A stretch of DNA of 64,000 bases, taken from the NCBI RefSeq assembly GCF_029240215.1, contig NZ_JARBTK010000007.1, positions 124,001 through 188,000 of the forward strand, in the 5' to 3' direction. Origin of the DNA: Chryseobacterium sp. (GTDB lineage: Bacteria > Bacteroidota > Bacteroidia > Flavobacteriales > Weeksellaceae). Every line of letters starts with the position of its first letter. Position 1 is the stretch's first letter. The notes below the pieces were generated by a model. It was not told where the DNA came from. It searched no databases and saw nothing but the letters and a program-made list of their open reading frames with translations. Position numbers and translations under genes: made by a program. This document shows positions 18,438-26,503 of this stretch, piece after piece.

Positions 18438-18462
18438 CTGTCACACTGAGCGTGTCGAAGTG
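18438..18462. repeat. Dispersed repeat GTCACACTGAGC, copy 1
   Basis: CTGTCACACTGAGCGTGTCG then AAGTG, in the hpt-adk spacer. It differs by one base from the copy at 24076 and is also flanked by GCTAAAAGC-like sequence. A looser relative sits at 44105-44121. Confidence 0.65.
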
Positions 18463-18487
18463 CAAAAGCTAAAAGCTTATAGCAATT

Positions 18488-19042
18488 TTAATGGTTGATT
18501 TGTCCGTCTGCCAATTGATATAAATTCGGTAAGTTTCTACCCAATTCATCATAATCCAGCCCGTAACCCAAAACAAATTTATTTGGAATTTCTTTTCCGA
18601 TATAATCTAACTTGAAATCTTTTTTGTAAACTTCAGGTTTCAATAGAAAAGAAGCAATTTTTACAGATTTAGGACGTTGCGTTTCGTTAAAATATTTGAA
18701 AAGACTTTCAACTGTATTTCCGGTATCTACGATGTCTTCAACAAGAATGATGTGACGGTCTTTTACATCTTTTGTTAATTCCATTTTCTGGTAAACGATT
18801 CCTGTAGATTCTGTTCCTGCGTAAGAACTCATTTGGATAAAAGCAATTTCGCACTCTCCCGGATAATGCTTCAAAAGGTCTGAGAAGAACATGATCACAC
18901 CATTCAGTACACCAATGAAAACAGGAATTTCATCCTTGTAATCTTCATAAATTTTCAGAGCGGTAGCTTTTACGATCTCCTGAATTTCGGCATCCTTTAA
19001 ATAAGGAACAAAAGTTTTGTCGTGAACTTGTATACTTTCCAT
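18488..19042 (-). CDS. hpt: Hypoxanthine phosphoribosyltransferase
   Basis: This 184-residue type I phosphoribosyltransferase carries the PRPP-binding loop ILVEDIVDTGNTVESL (VEDIVDTGNT at 101-110) and the N-terminal FIGVLNGVIMFFSDLL. It makes IMP or GMP from hypoxanthine or guanine and PRPP (purine salvage). A -7 promoter box lies 18 bp upstream (19060-19067), so the hpt-adk-obg run probably starts here, although spacers of about 80-150 bp between the genes leave room for internal promoters. Confidence 0.92.
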   Translation of the reverse strand: MESIQVHDKTFVPYLKDAEIQEIVKATALKIYEDYKDEIPVFIGVLNGVIMFFSDLLKHYPGECEIAFIQMSSYAGTESTGIVYQKMELTKDVKDRHIILVEDIVDTGNTVESLFKYFNETQRPKSVKIASFLLKPEVYKKDFKLDYIGKEIPNKFVLGYGLDYDELGRNLPNLYQLADGQINH

Positions 19043-19059
19043 AAAATTTTAGTAGGCGG

Positions 19060-19067
19060 CAAAGTTA
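19060..19067 (-). promoter_or_regulatory. Promoter -7 element of hpt
   Basis: The minus strand reads TAACTTTG (TAnnTTTG) 18 bp before the hpt ATG. Confidence 0.6.
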
Positions 19068-19154
19068 CGGAATTTTGACGAAAGTTTTTTGTGAGGTCTG
19101 TCAGGTTTGTGAAACTTGTTTCTCAAAAGAAATTGATAAAATATTTACCCATTA

Positions 19155-19216
19155 AAAATTCCCCCTCCGTTGGAGGGGTGGCGAAAATTTCAAAGAAATT
19201 TTTGACGGGGTGGTTT
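19155..19216. repeat. Double-hairpin repeat
   Basis: CCCCTCC/GGAGGGG (19162-19168 with 19172-19178) is followed by AAAATTTC/GAAATTTT (19184-19191 with 19195-19202) and ends GACGGGGTGG. From memory such blocks recur between genes in flavobacterial genomes; only one copy is in this window. Confidence 0.5.
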
Positions 19217-19280
19217 TAAAGAATGAATTTTTTGAGACTGGTTGTAAGCTTCTATTAAAGTAAGAAATATACATACTGTT

Positions 19281-19328
19281 TGTAATTCCGTAGGAATCTA
19301 AGCTGTTGAAAGGTTTCTGCGGATGATA
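19281..19328. repeat. Decayed copy of the GTCATTCC palindrome
   Basis: TGTAATTCCGTAGGAATCTA matches the left arm of the 8095 and 44253 repeats; the right arm (TTTCTGCGGATGATA) is only loosely similar. Confidence 0.45.
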
Positions 19329-19473
19329 ACATCTATTTAATTAAATATTTTTCATGAAGATTTTGCGATCGAAATCTTTTACAAAACCTGAATTTTCTCC
19401 TTTTTTTAGTAGTAAGGTTATTTTTAAATTTTTCAATTGTTTATCATTTTTCATAATTAATCTATATTCAAAA

Positions 19474-20555
19474 TTATTCTAGTAATCTAATTATATTGTT
19501 TGTTCTAGTAAAATGAAAAGTTTCATCATTAATTTTTTTTATCTCTAATTTTTCTTTTGTTCTTATTAGAAATAACTTTTGTTCATCATCTAACTCATAT
19601 TTGACTCCAGAGTAAAATAATCTATCAGATAAATTATCAGATATATAAGTTAATAACTTGATATAGTTTTCGTAATTATATTTTCCTTTTAAAGGTTGTG
19701 CTTCAAATTCCAAATCATTAATTCTTTTTATATTAAAATCTCGAGCAACTATAAAATTAAAACCTAAACATATCTCTTCAACAATTTCTTTACTATAAGA
19801 AATTTTGCGGTTTTCTTTATTACCAATATGATCCGGAATAATGTTTAAACCAGATTTACTATGTGGAACGCCCATATCATTTTTACTAACAAGAATTCTC
19901 CATTCATCTTCATACTCCCACATGTTTGACTTAACGTTTGTAGCATATGATATTGGCAAAAAAAACGTTTTATAAGGATGAACATCAATAGGGTTTAATT
20001 TTTGACAGTAATTTATGGGATTTAAACCCAGAAATTCTCCTTTTTCATTCTCAATATTTTCAGTAATAGAGTTTATGAGATTGGATGTCCTTAGTTTTAA
20101 TTGAATTCCTTTTTCTTGCGCATAATGAGGCCACATTAGTAAATTATTTTCTTTTGCCGTTAGCGAAATCACTCCTATTAAATTAAATGCAACGCTATAC
20201 ATTTGAGTTAAATAATCTCTGCATTTATTCTCTTTATTAGAATCATTTTCCCAAATTTTAATAATTTCTTCTTTAGATCTAAAATGAGAAAAGAATTTTT
20301 CATAAACATCAAGACTCAAAGGTTTCGAAGTATATAATAAAAATGGACTACTATCCATAATGTCATTTAGCTCGAAAGGGTGAGAAGCATATATATATAA
20401 GATTTGATTAAAGCATCAATACTGAATTCATTGATTGAATAGAACTTAAAAAGATATTCTGGTATTTGTTTATTGTGTAAAATTTTCACATTGCTTTTTG
20501 GTGAGGAATAGTCCATTAAATATTTGAACCCATTACATTCATATTCTTCATTCAT
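19474..20555 (-). pseudogene. DUF2971 protein split by a frameshift in an AT repeat
   Basis: From ATG 20555 the frame reads to IDALIKSYIY and then shifts into LLTLSS and stop at 20367. Dropping one AT unit from the alternating tract at 20389-20399 restores IKSYIYASHPFELNDIMDSS and joins the 294-residue downstream frame, giving one 359-residue protein. Conserved DUF2971 features are visible: LFKFYSI near the start, FELND after the shift, and LLMWPHYAQEKGIQLKLR. The family is of unknown function and is often found in accessory regions. The gene is more AT-rich than its neighbours and lies alone. It may be a dead gene, a slippage-switched gene, or a sequencing artefact. Confidence 0.75.
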
Positions 20556-20674
20556 TTTTTAATGATTTTTTTGGTGTTACTCAAAAATACATAATTCTTT
20601 TACAGAATTATATTTAAATTTTGCCTTTCTCAACCACATGATTTCCACCCACCCAAAATAAAATTCCCCTCAAA

Positions 20675-20706
20675 TTTGCCCACCCAATTTTTTAAAAGTA
20701 ATTTTG
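20675..20706 (+). promoter_or_regulatory. Promoter of purA
   Basis: TTTG (20675-20678), a 20-bp spacer, then TAATTTTG (20699-20706). This is the most complete -33/-7 pair in the window, 25 bp upstream of the ATG. Confidence 0.75.
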
Positions 20707-20731
20707 TACGAATCTAAAATAAAAGTAAAAT

Positions 20732-22018
20732 ATGTCAACTTACGTAGTTGTAGGTCTTCAGTATGGAGATGAAGGTAAAGGAAAAATCACTGATGTTTTA
20801 TCGGCAAAATCTGATTATGTTGTTCGTTTCCAAGGAGGGGACAACGCTGGTCACACGGTTTATGTGGGTGAAGAGAAATTTGTTTTGCACCTTCTTCCTT
20901 CAGGAGTTTTGCAGTGTAAAGGGAAGTGTATCATTGCCAATGGGGTGGTGGTAAATCCTAAATCTTTCATTAAAGAGGTGAATCAGATCGAAAGCAAAGG
21001 CTTAAGAACTGACCATATTTTTATCAGCAGAAGAGCGCATGTCATCATGCCTTACCACATTCTTTTGGATACTTACCGTGAAGAAGAACACGGAGGAACT
21101 CAGATCGGAACCACCAAAAAAGGAATCGGACCTTGCTATGAAGATAAAATTGCAAGAATCGGTATTAGAATGGTAGACCTTTTGAATCCTGAGATTTTAA
21201 GAGATAAAATTGAGAAAAACTTAAAAGTTAAAAACTCACTTTTCGAAAAATATTACGGAAAACCAACATTAGACGTTGAAGAAATTTACAACGAATTTTT
21301 AGAGATCGGAAAACAGCTTCAACACAGAATCATTGATACAGAAGTTGAATTGAATGAAGCGATCAGAGACGGTAAAAACGTATTGTTTGAAGGAGCTCAG
21401 GCGTTGATGCTTGATATCGACTTCGGAACGTATCCTTACGTTACTTCATCTTCTCCCTCAACTGGAGGAGTTTGTACAGGAGCGGGTGTTCCGCCAACTT
21501 CGCTTAAAAATTTAATTGGCGTTGCAAAAGCATATTGTACAAGAGTAGGAAACGGACCTTTCCCTTCTGAACTGGATAATGAGTTAGGAGAAAGCATCAG
21601 ACAGATTGGTGGTGAATTCGGAGCTACAACAGGAAGACCAAGAAGAACAGGTTGGTTAGACTTAGTTTCTTTGAAACATGCTTGTATGATCAACGGAATC
21701 AATAATTTGGTAATCACTAAATTAGACGTTCTTACAGGAATTGAAAACTTGAAAATCGTTACCCATTACAAAACTGAAGACGGAAAAATCATCGATTATT
21801 TCACTTCTTCAACAGAAAAATTATACAACTACGAGCCGATCTACCAAGATCTACCGGGTTGGAAAGAAGATCTTACCAAAGTAAGAAGCTACGACGAACT
21901 TCCTGATACTGCTCAAAAATACATTGAGTTTATCGAAAAGTACTTAGGAATCAATGTTTACTTGGTTTCTGTAGGTCCTGAAAGAAGTCAGAACATTATC
22001 AGAAAAGAATTATTCTAA
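20732..22018 (+). CDS. purA: Adenylosuccinate synthase
   Basis: 428 residues, the standard length. GDEGKGK (12-18) is the GTP-binding loop; QGGDNAGHTVYV, GTTKKGIGPCYEDK and TTTGRPRRTGWLD-like segments (GATTGRPRRTGWLDLV) are diagnostic. It joins IMP and aspartate using GTP, the first committed step to AMP. It has its own promoter and a terminator, so it is a single-gene unit. Confidence 0.96.
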   Translation: MSTYVVVGLQYGDEGKGKITDVLSAKSDYVVRFQGGDNAGHTVYVGEEKFVLHLLPSGVLQCKGKCIIANGVVVNPKSFIKEVNQIESKGLRTDHIFISRRAHVIMPYHILLDTYREEEHGGTQIGTTKKGIGPCYEDKIARIGIRMVDLLNPEILRDKIEKNLKVKNSLFEKYYGKPTLDVEEIYNEFLEIGKQLQHRIIDTEVELNEAIRDGKNVLFEGAQALMLDIDFGTYPYVTSSSPSTGGVCTGAGVPPTSLKNLIGVAKAYCTRVGNGPFPSELDNELGESIRQIGGEFGATTGRPRRTGWLDLVSLKHACMINGINNLVITKLDVLTGIENLKIVTHYKTEDGKIIDYFTSSTEKLYNYEPIYQDLPGWKEDLTKVRSYDELPDTAQKYIEFIEKYLGINVYLVSVGPERSQNIIRKELF

Positions 22019-22043
22019 TAAGAATTTCACGATATACTTTATA

Positions 22044-22075
22044 AATCCTGCTTTTGAGCGGGATTTTTTTGTTTT
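22044..22075 (+). terminator. Terminator of purA
   Basis: AATCCTGC (22044-22051) pairs with GCGGGATT (22058-22065), one G-U pair, followed by TTTTTGTTTTTG. Confidence 0.85.
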
Positions 22076-22274
22076 TGTAATGAAGGATATTTTTGACTAT
22101 CTGTATTGATGTTATTTCTAACATAGTTAAATTTGTATTTTAACATCATTATTTCTTAAATGATTATGTTTTGATAATTTTTTGGCAAATATTTTGATAT
22201 TGTTTCAATGATTAGTTCAAACCATATAGAAAACTAATAATTACAATATATTAACAATTTTAATTTTTATCGTG

Positions 22275-23120
22275 ATGAAACACCTACAAACCAATCAGGA
22301 TTTCCGTTTTAATGAAGTCCTCTTCGAAGGCCGTAACAAACAGTACGGTGCTTATGTTTTAAGAAATGAATCAGACAGGATCCTAACCAAAGCACTCTTC
22401 GTAGGTGTTAGTTTATTGGCTGCAGTTTCGCTTACACCAATGCTTATTTCAGCATTTAAAACTGTTGAAAAAGTTGTTCCTAATGAACCTATTTACAGAC
22501 CTGTAGATATTCTGCCGAACGATGATATCGCAAAACCAAAGCCTGTTGAAACTGTAAAACCAGTCCAGCCAGTTGCTCCACCTAATACTAAACAATTTGA
22601 TAGTACTGTTCCGACACCAACAAAAGAAGCAGTTGAACCAGCTAAAATTGATAAGCCTGATGATGCTGTTGCAGGATTAGTGGATAATGTAAAGGGTATT
22701 CCTGCTCCTGTGAATACATATGTTCCTCCAATTCCAACAGTAGGAACAGGGACAACAAAAGTTAAAGATCCTGTTACAATACCTCAAGGTTCTGATAATT
22801 CTATTAAAGGTGCGGATGAATTAAGCGTTTCTGCAAACTTCGAAGGTGGAATTGAATCTTTCAGAACTAAAGTAACGAATAAGTTTGATGGATCTGGTTT
22901 CGCTTCAGATGATGTGATGAAAACTACTGTTACATTCATTGTAGAAAAAGACGGAACAATTTCAGGAATAAAAGCAGATGGTAAAGATACGGAGTTTAAT
23001 GCTGAAGCAATGAGAACCATAAAATCAATTAAAGGAAAATGGATTCCTGGGAAAAATAAAAAAGGAGAAGCTGTAAGAAGTTATTTCAAATTTCCGATCT
23101 CAATGAAGTTCGACAATTAA
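22275..23120 (+). CDS. TonB family energy transducer
   Basis: The N-terminus FNEVLFEGRNKQYGAYVLRN is the typical cytoplasmic lead of Bacteroidota TonB proteins, followed by one membrane span (ALFVGVSLLAAVSLTPMLI) and a long Pro/Val/Lys-rich periplasmic linker. The last 70 residues (TVTFIVEKDGTISGI to YFKFPISMKF) form a TonB C-terminal domain. It would couple the ExbBD proton motor to outer-membrane receptors. The frame opens at a GTG at 22272, but the adjacent ATG at 22275 is the likelier start (281 residues). exbBD are not in the window. Confidence 0.88.
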   Translation: MKHLQTNQDFRFNEVLFEGRNKQYGAYVLRNESDRILTKALFVGVSLLAAVSLTPMLISAFKTVEKVVPNEPIYRPVDILPNDDIAKPKPVETVKPVQPVAPPNTKQFDSTVPTPTKEAVEPAKIDKPDDAVAGLVDNVKGIPAPVNTYVPPIPTVGTGTTKVKDPVTIPQGSDNSIKGADELSVSANFEGGIESFRTKVTNKFDGSGFASDDVMKTTVTFIVEKDGTISGIKADGKDTEFNAEAMRTIKSIKGKWIPGKNKKGEAVRSYFKFPISMKFDN

Positions 23121-23261
23121 ATATATTCAAAAACAAGTCTTGACACTTATCCACAAAATACTATTTTTTGTGGATAATTTTTTTAATGTCTAAAATCCTT
23201 ATTAACAATATTTTAACTCAACTTTCGTTTTATCCACTCCTTAAAAGCAGAGAAAAAAGTG

Positions 23262-23269
23262 TATTTTTG
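23262..23269 (+). promoter_or_regulatory. Promoter -7 element of parA
   Basis: TATTTTTG lies 18 bp before the chosen parA ATG at 23288. The longer frame starting at 23168 would place the promoter inside the coding sequence, so the later start is preferred. Confidence 0.6.
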
Positions 23270-23287
23270 AAACTTAAAGTTCAAGCA

Positions 23288-24061
23288 ATGGCAAAAATCA
23301 TAGGTATCGCTAATCAAAAAGGGGGAGTAGGAAAAACTACTACCGCTGTAAACTTAGCCGCAGCATTAGGGGTATTAGAGAAGAAAATATTAATTATTGA
23401 CGCAGATCCGCAGGCTAATGCAACGTCTGGTCTAGGAGTTGAAGAAGTGCAGTATTCTACATACAATTTATTGGAGCATAGTGTGGAAACAAGAAACTGT
23501 ATTCAAAAAACGACAACTCCCAATTTAGATATTGTACCTTCTCATATTGATCTGGTTGCTGCAGAAATTGAATTGGTTGACAAAGACAACCGTGAATATA
23601 TGCTTAAAAAAGCATTGCAAAGTGTAAGAGATGATTACGACTATATCATCATTGACTGTGCACCAAGTTTAGGTTTGATTACGGTCAATGCGCTTACCGC
23701 AGCCGATTCTGTCATCATCCCGATTCAATGTGAATATTTTGCTTTGGAAGGATTGGGTAAACTTTTAAATACCATTAAAAACGTTCAAAAAATTCATAAT
23801 AAAGATCTGGATATTGAAGGTTTGTTGCTGACGATGTACGACAGCAGATTGAGACTGTCCAACCAGGTTGTGGAAGAAGTAAATGCCCATTTCCCGGAAA
23901 TGGTTTTTGAAACAATCATCAGCAGAAACGTAAGATTGAGTGAAGCACCAAGTTTTGGAGAAAGTATCTTAAATTATGATGCGGAAAGTAAAGGAGCTAT
24001 TCAATATCTTCAGTTAGCAGAAGAAGTGCTGTTGAAAAACGAAAATTTAGTAAAGAATTAA
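23288..24061 (+). CDS. parA: Chromosome partitioning ATPase ParA/Soj
   Basis: 257 residues starting MAKIIGIANQKGGVGKTTT, the deviant Walker A of ParA ATPases (Lys11 and Lys16), with IDADPQANATSG and IIDCAPSLGLIT. It binds DNA and ATP and moves ParB-parS complexes during chromosome segregation. parB follows after 61 bp that include a dispersed repeat. The frame is open 40 codons further upstream, but those residues are not ParA-like. Confidence 0.94.
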   Translation: MAKIIGIANQKGGVGKTTTAVNLAAALGVLEKKILIIDADPQANATSGLGVEEVQYSTYNLLEHSVETRNCIQKTTTPNLDIVPSHIDLVAAEIELVDKDNREYMLKKALQSVRDDYDYIIIDCAPSLGLITVNALTAADSVIIPIQCEYFALEGLGKLLNTIKNVQKIHNKDLDIEGLLLTMYDSRLRLSNQVVEEVNAHFPEMVFETIISRNVRLSEAPSFGESILNYDAESKGAIQYLQLAEEVLLKNENLVKN

Positions 24062-24075
24062 AAAAAAGCTAAAAG

Positions 24076-24100
24076 CTGTCACACTGAGCTTGTCGAAGTG
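24076..24100. repeat. Dispersed repeat GTCACACTGAGC, copy 2
   Basis: CTGTCACACTGAGCTTGTCG then AAGTG, in the parA-parB spacer; one base differs from the copy at 18438. Confidence 0.65.
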
Positions 24101-24122
24101 CAATAGCAATAGTCAATACAAT

Positions 24123-25013
24123 ATGAAAGACAAAAAAAGAGCGATGGGACGTGGTTTGGGTGCAATTCTGAGCGCTGAATCCAAGGCTACTGTAAACTCT
24201 GCCACTGATGAAGGCGCAGATAAATTTGTAGGAAATATCGTAGAAGTTTCGATTGAAGATATTTATCCTAATCCCACTCAGCCAAGAACTTATTTTGACG
24301 AAAAAGCATTAAACGAACTTGCTCAATCTATCAAAAATCTTGGAGTAATTCAACCGATTACTCTTAGAAAAGACGGCGAAAACTTTGAGATCATTTCTGG
24401 AGAAAGACGTTTCAGAGCGAGTAAAATTGCAGGTTTAACTTCTATTCCGGCTTACATTCGTCTGGTTAACGATCAGGAATTGCTGGAGATGGCTCTTGTT
24501 GAAAATATTCAGCGTGAGGATCTTGATTCTATTGAGATTGCGTTGACGTATCAGAGACTTTTAGACGAGATCGGAATGACTCAGGAAAATCTAAGCCAGA
24601 GAGTCGGGAAAGACAGAAGTACAATTACCAATTCTATCAGATTGTTGAGACTGAGTCCAGATATTCAGAATGCAATCAGAAGTGGTGAGATTTCTGCAGG
24701 ACACGGAAGAGCAATCATCAGTATGGATAATGATGAGCTTCAGCAGATTTTATTTGATTTAATTATTAAAGATAAATTGAATGTTCGTCAGGCTGAGCAA
24801 GCTGCAACAGCTTTGAAAAATCCAAAATCACCTGCTGCAAAATCTGTGAAGGCTGAACTTTCTAATAATTACAAAAGAGCGCAGAAAACGATTTCTGATA
24901 TCTTAGATGTAAAAGTTGAAATCAAAACTACCGGAAACGGGAAAAAAGGTAAAATTGTACTCGATTTCAAAAATGAAGACGAGTTGGAATATATTTTATC
25001 TCATATTAAATAA
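24123..25013 (+). CDS. parB: Chromosome partitioning protein ParB
   Basis: 296 residues starting MKDKKRAMGRGLGAILS. The CTP-binding and nuclease-like domain shows PNPTQPRTYFDEKALNEL, LGVIQPITLR and SGERRFRAS (GERRxRA box), followed by a helix-turn-helix (GMTQENLSQRVGKDRSTI). It binds parS sites and loads onto DNA with ParA. A longer frame from 24090 would begin inside the dispersed repeat, so ATG 24123 is preferred. The DUF5683 gene starts at the next base after its stop. Confidence 0.94.
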   Translation: MKDKKRAMGRGLGAILSAESKATVNSATDEGADKFVGNIVEVSIEDIYPNPTQPRTYFDEKALNELAQSIKNLGVIQPITLRKDGENFEIISGERRFRASKIAGLTSIPAYIRLVNDQELLEMALVENIQREDLDSIEIALTYQRLLDEIGMTQENLSQRVGKDRSTITNSIRLLRLSPDIQNAIRSGEISAGHGRAIISMDNDELQQILFDLIIKDKLNVRQAEQAATALKNPKSPAAKSVKAELSNNYKRAQKTISDILDVKVEIKTTGNGKKGKIVLDFKNEDELEYILSHIK

Positions 25014-25661
25014 ATGAAAAAAATACTTTTCACATTTTTTCTTTGTATTTCTGCGTTTGTTTTTTCGCAGGTCATTCCTCGTGATACCGTAAATCGTGAT
25101 ACGAAGGTAGAAACCGTTGCTAATGACAGTACTATGATCAATAAAATCCCTGAAACTTCTATTGTTGAGACTATTGAAAAAGCAAATGCACCCGCTAAAG
25201 TAATTGTGACAAAACTAAATCCTACAAAAGCAGGTTTGTATTCTGCAGTTTTACCGGGATTGGGGCAGTTTTATAACAAAAAATACTGGAAAATTCCTAT
25301 TGTTTGGGGTGCGGTAGGAGCAGGAGTAGGAATTGCGATCTGGAATCAGAATCAATATAAAAAATACAGAGAATATTACATTGCAAAACTCAACGGAACT
25401 CCGAACGAGTTCATAGATCAAAGACCATATTTAGATAAAATAGCATTGGGAAATGCTCAGGACAGATCAAAAAGACAGAGAGATTATGCCATTGCAATTA
25501 CCGGACTTATTTATATTTTGAATATTGTAGATGCAGTAGTAGATGCACATTTGTATGAAGGTCGTAAAGATCCGGATCTTACGTTTGCGCCTGCTGTGAT
25601 TTATGATGATTTCGGAAACAATCCGCCAAAAACAGGATTGAGTTTAAGTTTCAAGTTTTAA
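25014..25661 (+). CDS. DUF5683 domain-containing membrane protein
   Basis: An N-terminal signal or anchor (MKKILFTFFLCISAFVFSQ) is followed by a polar stretch and then KAGLYSAVLPGLGQFYNKKY, the DUF5683 signature, with hydrophobic helices near WGAVGAGVGIAIW and ITGLIYILNIVDAVVDAHLY. Function is unknown, but the family commonly sits between parB and dapB in flavobacteria, as here. It starts directly after the parB stop, so the two are co-translated. Confidence 0.85.
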   Translation: MKKILFTFFLCISAFVFSQVIPRDTVNRDTKVETVANDSTMINKIPETSIVETIEKANAPAKVIVTKLNPTKAGLYSAVLPGLGQFYNKKYWKIPIVWGAVGAGVGIAIWNQNQYKKYREYYIAKLNGTPNEFIDQRPYLDKIALGNAQDRSKRQRDYAIAITGLIYILNIVDAVVDAHLYEGRKDPDLTFAPAVIYDDFGNNPPKTGLSLSFKF

Positions 25662-25691
25662 AACTTTTTAGATAATAATTAAATAGCTAAT

Positions 25692-26393
25692 ATGAAAATA
25701 GCATTAGTTGGATATGGGAAAATGGGCAAAATAATCGACGAAATTGCCACAAAAAGAGGTCATGAAGTTGTTGCCCGATTAAAAGAAACTCCAACTGCTG
25801 AAAATTTAAATAATCCGGATGTTGTCATCGAATTTTCTCTTCCTGAAGTTGCTTTCGATAATATTAAAGCTTGTCTGGAAAATAAAGTTCCCGTAATCTG
25901 CGGAACGACAGGTTGGCTTGAAAGAAAATCTGAAATTGAAAATCTTGCTGTTCAAAACGAAACAGCATTTTTATATGGATCAAACTTTAGTTTAGGTGTA
26001 AATTTATTTTTTGCTTTAAACGAAAAATTAGCTGATCTGATGAAAAGTGTAGATGAATATTCTTGCCAATTAGAAGAAATTCATCACATTCACAAGCTTG
26101 ATGCTCCAAGTGGTACTGCAATTTCTTTGGCAGAAGGAATTTTCAAAAACAATCCGAAATATGATGCATGGAAACTTGAGGAAACTCAGGATAAGCAATT
26201 GGGTATTTTTGCCATTCGTGAGGATGAAGTTCCGGGAACTCACAGCGTTTTTTACAGAAGTGAAGTTGACGAAATAGAAATAAAACACACTGCATTCAAC
26301 AGAAACGGTTTTGCGTTAGGCGCAGTCGTAGCAGCAGAATGGATTAAAGATAAAAAAGGAAATTTCACTATGAAAGACGTTTTGGGACTTTAG
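25692..26393 (+). CDS. dapB: 4-hydroxy-tetrahydrodipicolinate reductase
   Basis: 233 residues. The Rossmann start is IALVGYGKMGK, then CGTTGW and the catalytic stretch EIHHIHKLDAPSGTA (about 129-142, with the general acid His and Lys). It reduces the dihydrodipicolinate precursor with NAD(P)H in lysine and diaminopimelate synthesis. It is slightly shorter than E. coli DapB (273 residues), as usual in Bacteroidota. It lies between DUF5683 and lepB. Confidence 0.93.
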   Translation: MKIALVGYGKMGKIIDEIATKRGHEVVARLKETPTAENLNNPDVVIEFSLPEVAFDNIKACLENKVPVICGTTGWLERKSEIENLAVQNETAFLYGSNFSLGVNLFFALNEKLADLMKSVDEYSCQLEEIHHIHKLDAPSGTAISLAEGIFKNNPKYDAWKLEETQDKQLGIFAIREDEVPGTHSVFYRSEVDEIEIKHTAFNRNGFALGAVVAAEWIKDKKGNFTMKDVLGL

Positions 26394-26503
26394 TTTTGTA
26401 ACAAAACACCAACTTTGCAAACTAATAATAGAAATTTGTGTAATCATTAATTACCTTTTACACATTGCTCATTACTTATATTACAGATTAGGCACAAAAA
26501 TTT

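Larger units (their letters stand above)
19043..19473. other. Intergenic region with several repeats
   Basis: There is no gene in these 431 bp. From the left it contains the hpt promoter, a double hairpin repeat (19155-19216), a decayed copy of the GTCATTCC palindrome (19281-19328) and AT-rich sequence up to the end of the DUF2971 gene. Confidence 0.6.

Noticed and set aside
24090..24122. Upstream start for parB
   Set aside because: The extra codons begin in the dispersed repeat and do not resemble ParB.
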